A stretch of DNA of 64,000 nt, from contig NW_017804242.1 in the NCBI RefSeq assembly GCF_001625305.1, positions 2,201,235 through 2,265,234 of the forward strand. Reading direction: 5' to 3'. The stretch's first letter is position 1; each line of letters begins with the position of its first letter. This document shows positions 59,558 through 64,000 of the stretch, piece by piece. The position numbers were made by a program, and so were the translations under genes. Below the pieces are notes generated by a model. The model saw only the letters and a list, made by a program, of their open reading frames with translations. It was not told where the DNA came from and did not search any database. The DNA is from Branchiostoma belcheri. Taxonomy: Eukaryota; Chordata; Leptocardii; Amphioxiformes; Branchiostomatidae.

Positions 59558-59946
59558 AGTGATTAATACATATTACAGTAATATTATATGACAAGAAATG
59601 TAGCGTTGGCCAAGAATAACCAACTTAACAAAAATGTTTCATATTATCACCAAAGATCATATCACTTCGGCTCCTCAAGTCTGGTAGAGAGATGATGATG
59701 TGCAAATTCACAGCGCTAAAAATAAAGAGGCTTCTGGCTTTGGTTTACCATACATGTTTACCTTGATAACCAACGTTTGTCCTCGATAGATAGAACCAGG
59801 CAAAGATCCGGACATCTTTATGTAATCTTCGGGTGGTCGATGTGTATAAATACAGGGCCTAGACACCAGCTAAACTCGTCCACCGAAGACTAGATCAGAT
59901 CCCCGTTGTCTCGTGCAAGCTGCTGAGGAGAGATCCAAGATCCAAG
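59558..59946 (+). repeat. Inverted duplication arm: promoter of lysozyme 2
   Basis: The counterpart of 57060-57475 in the opposite orientation. It holds the TATA box at 59845 and the 5' leader. Small indels separate the arms, so the duplication is not recent. Confidence 0.8.
59845..59852 (+). promoter_or_regulatory. TATA box of lysozyme 2
   Basis: TATAAATA about 100 bases before the start codon, in GTGTATAAATACAGGG, the same context as in gene 1. Confidence 0.8.
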
Positions 59947-62760
59947 ATGTTGAAGCTGGCTGTGGTTCTGCTGATGGCTGTGGCGGCGAATGCCAAGACC
60001 TACGAGAAGTGTGAACTGGCGAGAGAGCTGGTGTCTCGTGGCCTGACTTCACGGTCTCAGGCCGGAGAATGTAAGTACTGAAATCTCAACGTATCTCTGT
60101 GACAGGCAATCTTGTGATCTAGTGACAACCTCTGCGTAAGAGACCCCCTGGTCATTGTGGCCACTCTTTGGAGGTCCCATAGGCTTGTGATATATTTGCA
60201 CCTCGTTATAAACTTTACGAATCCTCTTCTTGCTCTTTTTAGCTTTATACAATCGTCTTCTGAACGATGCAATAGATGTTGAATAGCGGTTTATCCAGAA
60301 CCATGTTCAGGTACGATTCTGGATAATCCAAGCGTATCCAGAACTGTGCCTGACATTGGGCCAACGTTAACATCATTCAGGCAATCTTGCGATGGTAAAA
60401 CACCTCTGCCTAAGGATCACGTGGTCCTAGTGGCCACTTTTCGGAGGTCCCTTAGATTAGCTTTCTCCTAGATTCAAACATTAAGAAACCTATCCTTGCT
60501 TGTCAGGGATCTGTCTGGTGCAGCACGAGAGTAGCTTCAGGACCGGCGCGCTGGGCGGCCCGAACGGGGACGGTTCCTACGATCACGGACTGTTCCAGAT
60601 CAACGACTACTACTGGTGCGACAACGGTGGACCCTACAACGACTGCGGCGTGTCTTGCTCCAGTAAGTATAGATAGATAAAATATCAACTTGAAAATGAA
60701 TAATGTTTACCTTTACATTGTCTCCATCACATTGCTCCAGTAAGTATGGATAAAAACAATATAAACTAGAAAGGTAACATTCGCAAATTAAACTAGAGGT
60801 CGGAGATTTCATGTCTTCGTCAGAGGTACATCGTTCTAGAGAAATTAACATGCGTATTCTTCACTCTTTTTAATAATCAATTTGGTCTAAAGAACAAAAG
60901 AATCTCTGTACTATTTTTATGGTACAGAACACCCTGAAACGGTTTGCCGCAGATTATACAGATGCGTCGTCACCCGTGTTAGCCCCCCCCGACGTTATTT
61001 GAGTTTGGACTGTTACTGAAAAAAAACGTTCAAGAAATTCTTACTGTGTTGAAAGTGTCACGACAGCGCCGCAAAAATATAATAAGAGAAGATGTTATAA
61101 AGGAAAGAATCAGAACAGGGTGACTACTGCTGTTTTGTTAATTTGTCTTTATGACAAATAGAAGACTTGTTTCTTGTGTTCTTTGTGTCCTAACATTTGT
61201 ACTTCTACAGTTAGTATATTCCAAATCTAGGCATCTCGTTTTTCGGCCCCTTCGTGTTTTTATTGCGCGCTTGCCTTAAATTTAAGGTAATTAGATTTAA
61301 GGTCTCCAGTGGACGTCATCCATAGCAATTACTTGGTGTGGCCGTAGAAAATAACCTGACATATGTCCAACCTATCCTCCCCCTGCTGAAGTTATAGTAC
61401 AATCCCTCAATGTAACGTCATTTGATCCCATCCCATTATGGGGTTCCCCAGCTATATCCAGCTGTCGGCTGTCTCCAAGCAGATGTAGGTGGGGGATTTC
61501 TAAACACAAAAGGTCCTATTACGGGGACATAACGACCTCCACGACTCTCATCTTTGAACCCAATCTTGGAGACCACGACAGTAATATGCCTATCAAATCT
61601 CATTAACTTCCATCCACACATACAAAAGTTATCCTGCTCACAAGAAAAATTAACAAAATGCCCCCTGTAGTCACAACGAAACCCCCCACGAAGCTCAGTA
61701 ACGAACTTAACCTTGGTCCCGACAATAGTAAGCACCACACCAAGAATTATAATCAACATTTTACAAATACTTGAGTTATCTTGCTAACAAGCCACAAACA
61801 CAAAAGGTGCACTAACGTGACGCACGGACCCCCCACGAAGCCGAAACTTGTACTTGACTTTGGCCTCAACAGCGGTAATATGCCTGCCAAAAATCATGGA
61901 CGTCAAATCATGCCTTCCAGAGTTATATCGCAAAATCCGCAGTTCCCCACACTCCGGCGAGACAATTTCATAGTCCTTCTGACGAAGACAATGAATAATG
62001 TTACCTTCACATTGTCTAGCCTAACAAACTACTGCTCTGTTTAATTTTAGTTTTTAACCTCCTTGCTCAAACACTTCATATATATGATGACCAATTCTGT
62101 CTTGCAACTTGCAACATAATGTAACCCAACATCACAGGGTGTCTGCTACAGCACCAGTTACCGTGGTGACAGCACTCTGCCCCTTATACATATACACATT
62201 CGCATAGTTGCAGTTGACAACCACTTTTCCTTGTCTCGTTTTCAGACCTCCGTGACAACAGCATTGCTGACGACGTGCGTTGCGCTAAGATGATCTACAA
62301 CCGTCATGGCTTCAACGCCTGGTCAGTTCACAGTTCTGTCGTAGCAGTAACAATTAGCGCCACTGTTTCACCCTTATTTCACACATATACCAATCCGTAA
62401 TGTGTTGATTGTTTTATTAATATTAGTATACTTAGCAGGGTTCGAAATACCCACTGTCGCAGTCATGTACTCTGTACCAAAGTTATTGGTTTGCCTTCTA
62501 ATTAATAAACAGCCGGTGTTGACAGCAACCTGAAATTTGCTTTTGGCTTAGGTCGACCACCGGCTAACCTGTGAAGTATTTCTAAACCTGCAAGTTAGCA
62601 ATGCTTTTCTTTTAGTTTTGTCTTGTATTAATTTTGTTGTAATATAATTGTTCATTTGCAAAACAGAGGAATAAAGGAACTTTAACTCTGTAACAGGTAT
62701 GGCTGGATCAACCACTGCCAGGGCCACAACAACGCCCACCTTGTCAACAGCTGCTGGTAA
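59947..62760 (+). CDS. c-type lysozyme 2 (secreted, probable Ca-binding)
   Basis: Paralogue of gene 1 with the same four-exon structure and phases: 59947-60070, 60507-60662, 62246-62321, 62697-62760, giving 139 aa. The signal peptide is MLKLAVVLLMAVAANA; mature protein 123 aa with eight cysteines. Catalytic Glu (VQHESSFRT, mature residue 33) and Asp (GSYDHGLFQIN, mature residue 51) are present. NLRDNSIADDVRCAK again keeps three Asp calcium ligands. It ends NSCW and stop. It differs from gene 1 in several charged residues (KTYEKC against KTYGRC; PNGDG against PNWDG) and in the last residue. Intron 2 is 1.58 kb and holds a family D repeat; introns 1 and 3 are short. An AATAAA follows at 62884. 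The enzymatic role is inferred from the family. Confidence 0.93.
60103..60463 (+). repeat. Direct repeat inside lysozyme 2 intron 1
   Basis: 'caggcaatcttgtgatct' with 'gtggccactctttggaggtc' (60103-60187) recurs as 'caggcaatcttgcgatgg' with 'gtggccacttttcggaggtc' (60380-60463). Between the two copies lies a fragment of the 'ttctggatac' repeat. Confidence 0.75.
60288..60358. repeat. 'Ttctggatac' repeat fragment, copy 3
   Basis: 'tatccagaaccatgttcagg', 'tacgattctggataatccaa' and 'gcgtatccagaactgtgcct' are the core blocks of the family at 17786 and 56622. The TTAGGG part is missing. Confidence 0.6.
62010..62195. mobile_element. Family D dispersed element, copy 3
   Basis: 'caaactactgctctgtttaa', 'gcaacttgcaacataatgta', 'gggtgtctgctacagcacca' and 'gttaccgtggtgacagcact' match the copies at 27361 and 28385. 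It sits in intron 2 of lysozyme 2. Confidence 0.75.
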
Positions 62761-62883
62761 ACGTCATCAGTACGTCATCAGCCACGTCATCAGTCACGTG
62801 GCCGTCATCAAGACGTCATATCGACTCCAGCATACGTCACTGTGATTCCTTCTGATTCACGGCCCTTCATAGGAGCCTTAATG

Positions 62884-62889
62884 AATAAA
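62884..62889 (+). promoter_or_regulatory. Polyadenylation signal of lysozyme 2
   Basis: AATAAA within 'atgaataaagctttgatg', 124 bases past the stop codon, as in gene 1. Confidence 0.8.
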
Positions 62890-63214
62890 GCTTTGATGAA
62901 AAAAAATATTGCCTGTGAGTTTGAATCATTGTCCTGTCTGGCAGATCTAGATTTGCAAGATTTAACAAGCTTCTAAAGCACAACCCCACACCTTCGTCAA
63001 GTCATATCGTCTGTGTGAATAAGTAAAACACATAATTTGTATAATGCATTAATTAAAATTTATTTAAAATGCTCATCTCTGCATACTGGTACTAAATATT
63101 GTACAAATATTAAGTCCCGTTATCACCAATGAGTTATACTGTAGCCATTGTTTCTTGTATACATTTTGTACTAACGTCTTAGTCTCCACCAGATTTCATT
63201 GCAGGCTGAATATA

Positions 63215-63300
63215 GAGTAGAAATCTGCCTGAAAATAATGCGGCTGACATGGGGAGTTGACCAGCTATAGAGGGCCCAGTTTGCCTGCGACTACTAACGT
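63215..63300. mobile_element. MITE family A left-half fragment
   Basis: 'agagtagaaatctgcctgaa', 'gctgacatggggagttgacc' and 'agctatagagggcccagttt' with 'gcctgcg' follow the left arm of family A with many changes. Confidence 0.5.
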
Positions 63301-64000
63301 CTTACTCACAACGGCAATGGCGTTTTAAAAGTAGATGGTGCCTCCATAGTTGTTTGCCCAAGTGCACGAAAAAAACACTTGCACCATCTAAAATTACATT
63401 ACACTGTATGCTTCACTTAATTAAAGGCATGCTATGTGGGAGATGACACTTTGACATTTCCTTTATCTGACTCGCAATAAGCTGAAGTGAAAAGGTCGCT
63501 TCATTCTATGCCGACGTCATTCCGTGCCGGATCAGCGCTCGGAAATATCTATTAAAGTTGCCGTCCGGTTTGTACCTCAAAGGTGATAATACATTGACTG
63601 TGCAAATCCTAAATCTTAAAGGGAGGTTTCCTTCGCTATGTAGAGAAGTTACCAGTCGTAGTCATACATGTAGTGCATAGGTGGGGGAGGGAATGGCTGC
63701 TGTCATTGCTGCTAACTCTAATTTGCGAAGACTCGTCTAGAACAGATCAGTGACGGGCTTTCTAACACTGAAAGCTTCTTCTTTGTTTTCGTGACAACGC
63801 GTTACGCTCGAAAATTACTAACATTTTGTTCAGAAAGTGGTTTGTTGTTGAGTGGAAAAATACACATAGCGTTACGTGTCAAGATTGGACCAATAGGTGG
63901 GGTAAGATATGGGCAAGGCAAGATTGTCAGTTACAGTAGATCTGTACGTTTATTTCTGCAATAACTGAAAAGCGATGAGAAGTTGAATTTATATAACGAT

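Larger units (their letters stand above)
57057..59946. other. Bidirectional spacer of the lysozyme pair
   Basis: About 2.9 kb between two divergent start codons. The outer roughly 400 bases on each side (57057-57475 and 59558-59946) are inverted copies and contain the promoters. The middle holds a strong hairpin MITE (58738-58949), a diverged MITE A-like piece near 57475-57545, and unique sequence without open frames of note. Confidence 0.75.
62761..64000. other. Downstream of lysozyme 2
   Basis: The first 130 bases are the 3' untranslated region, with repeated 'cgtcatcag' and 'acgtcat' blocks before the AATAAA. 63215-63300 is a fragment of MITE family A. The rest shows no gene or repeat that I can identify. 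Confidence 0.6.

Overview
The window is animal nuclear DNA, most likely from a cephalochordate (amphioxus, Branchiostoma). The coding sequence is split into short exons with GT-AG introns. The introns and spacers hold many short palindromic transposon relics and microsatellites. Two tandem HNF-class homeobox genes sit together, which I recall as an amphioxus feature (families Hmbox and the amphioxus-specific Ahnfx). The species cannot be fixed from sequence alone.

Layout. 1-20.6 kb: no gene recognised; microsatellites, a tandem repeat and several miniature inverted-repeat elements. 20.6-28.3 kb, minus strand: a seven-exon HMBOX/HNF-class homeobox gene (probable Ahnfx, 423 aa). The intron that splits its homeobox contains a non-LTR retrotransposon in the same orientation, broken by five frameshifts. 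34.7-38.7 kb, minus strand: its paralogue Hmbox (eight exons, about 386 aa), with a decayed duplicate of a homeobox exon and a minisatellite that has grown out of its stop-codon region. 42.9-53.7 kb, plus strand: a five-exon gene for a 716 aa TIR-SAM-TIR-TIR protein, with two sets of tandem partial exon duplications. 55.2-62.8 kb: two c-type lysozyme genes arranged head to head. They form a large inverted duplication that includes their TATA promoters, and they retain the catalytic Glu/Asp pair and an acidic calcium-binding loop.

How the genes relate. The two homeobox genes share intron phases, a POU-specific-like domain, an atypical long homeodomain and a short C-terminal helix motif, so they are clear tandem paralogues and probably transcription or telomere-associated factors. 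The TIR/SAM protein and the secreted lysozymes fit innate immunity, but nothing shows that their closeness is more than chance. A recurring theme is intragenic duplication of partial exons that keep a splice acceptor and then hit a stop: once in Hmbox, and twice in tandem in the TIR gene. This could generate truncated isoforms.

All exon models were built by eye from splice consensus, phase and protein similarity; no alignment or transcript data were available.
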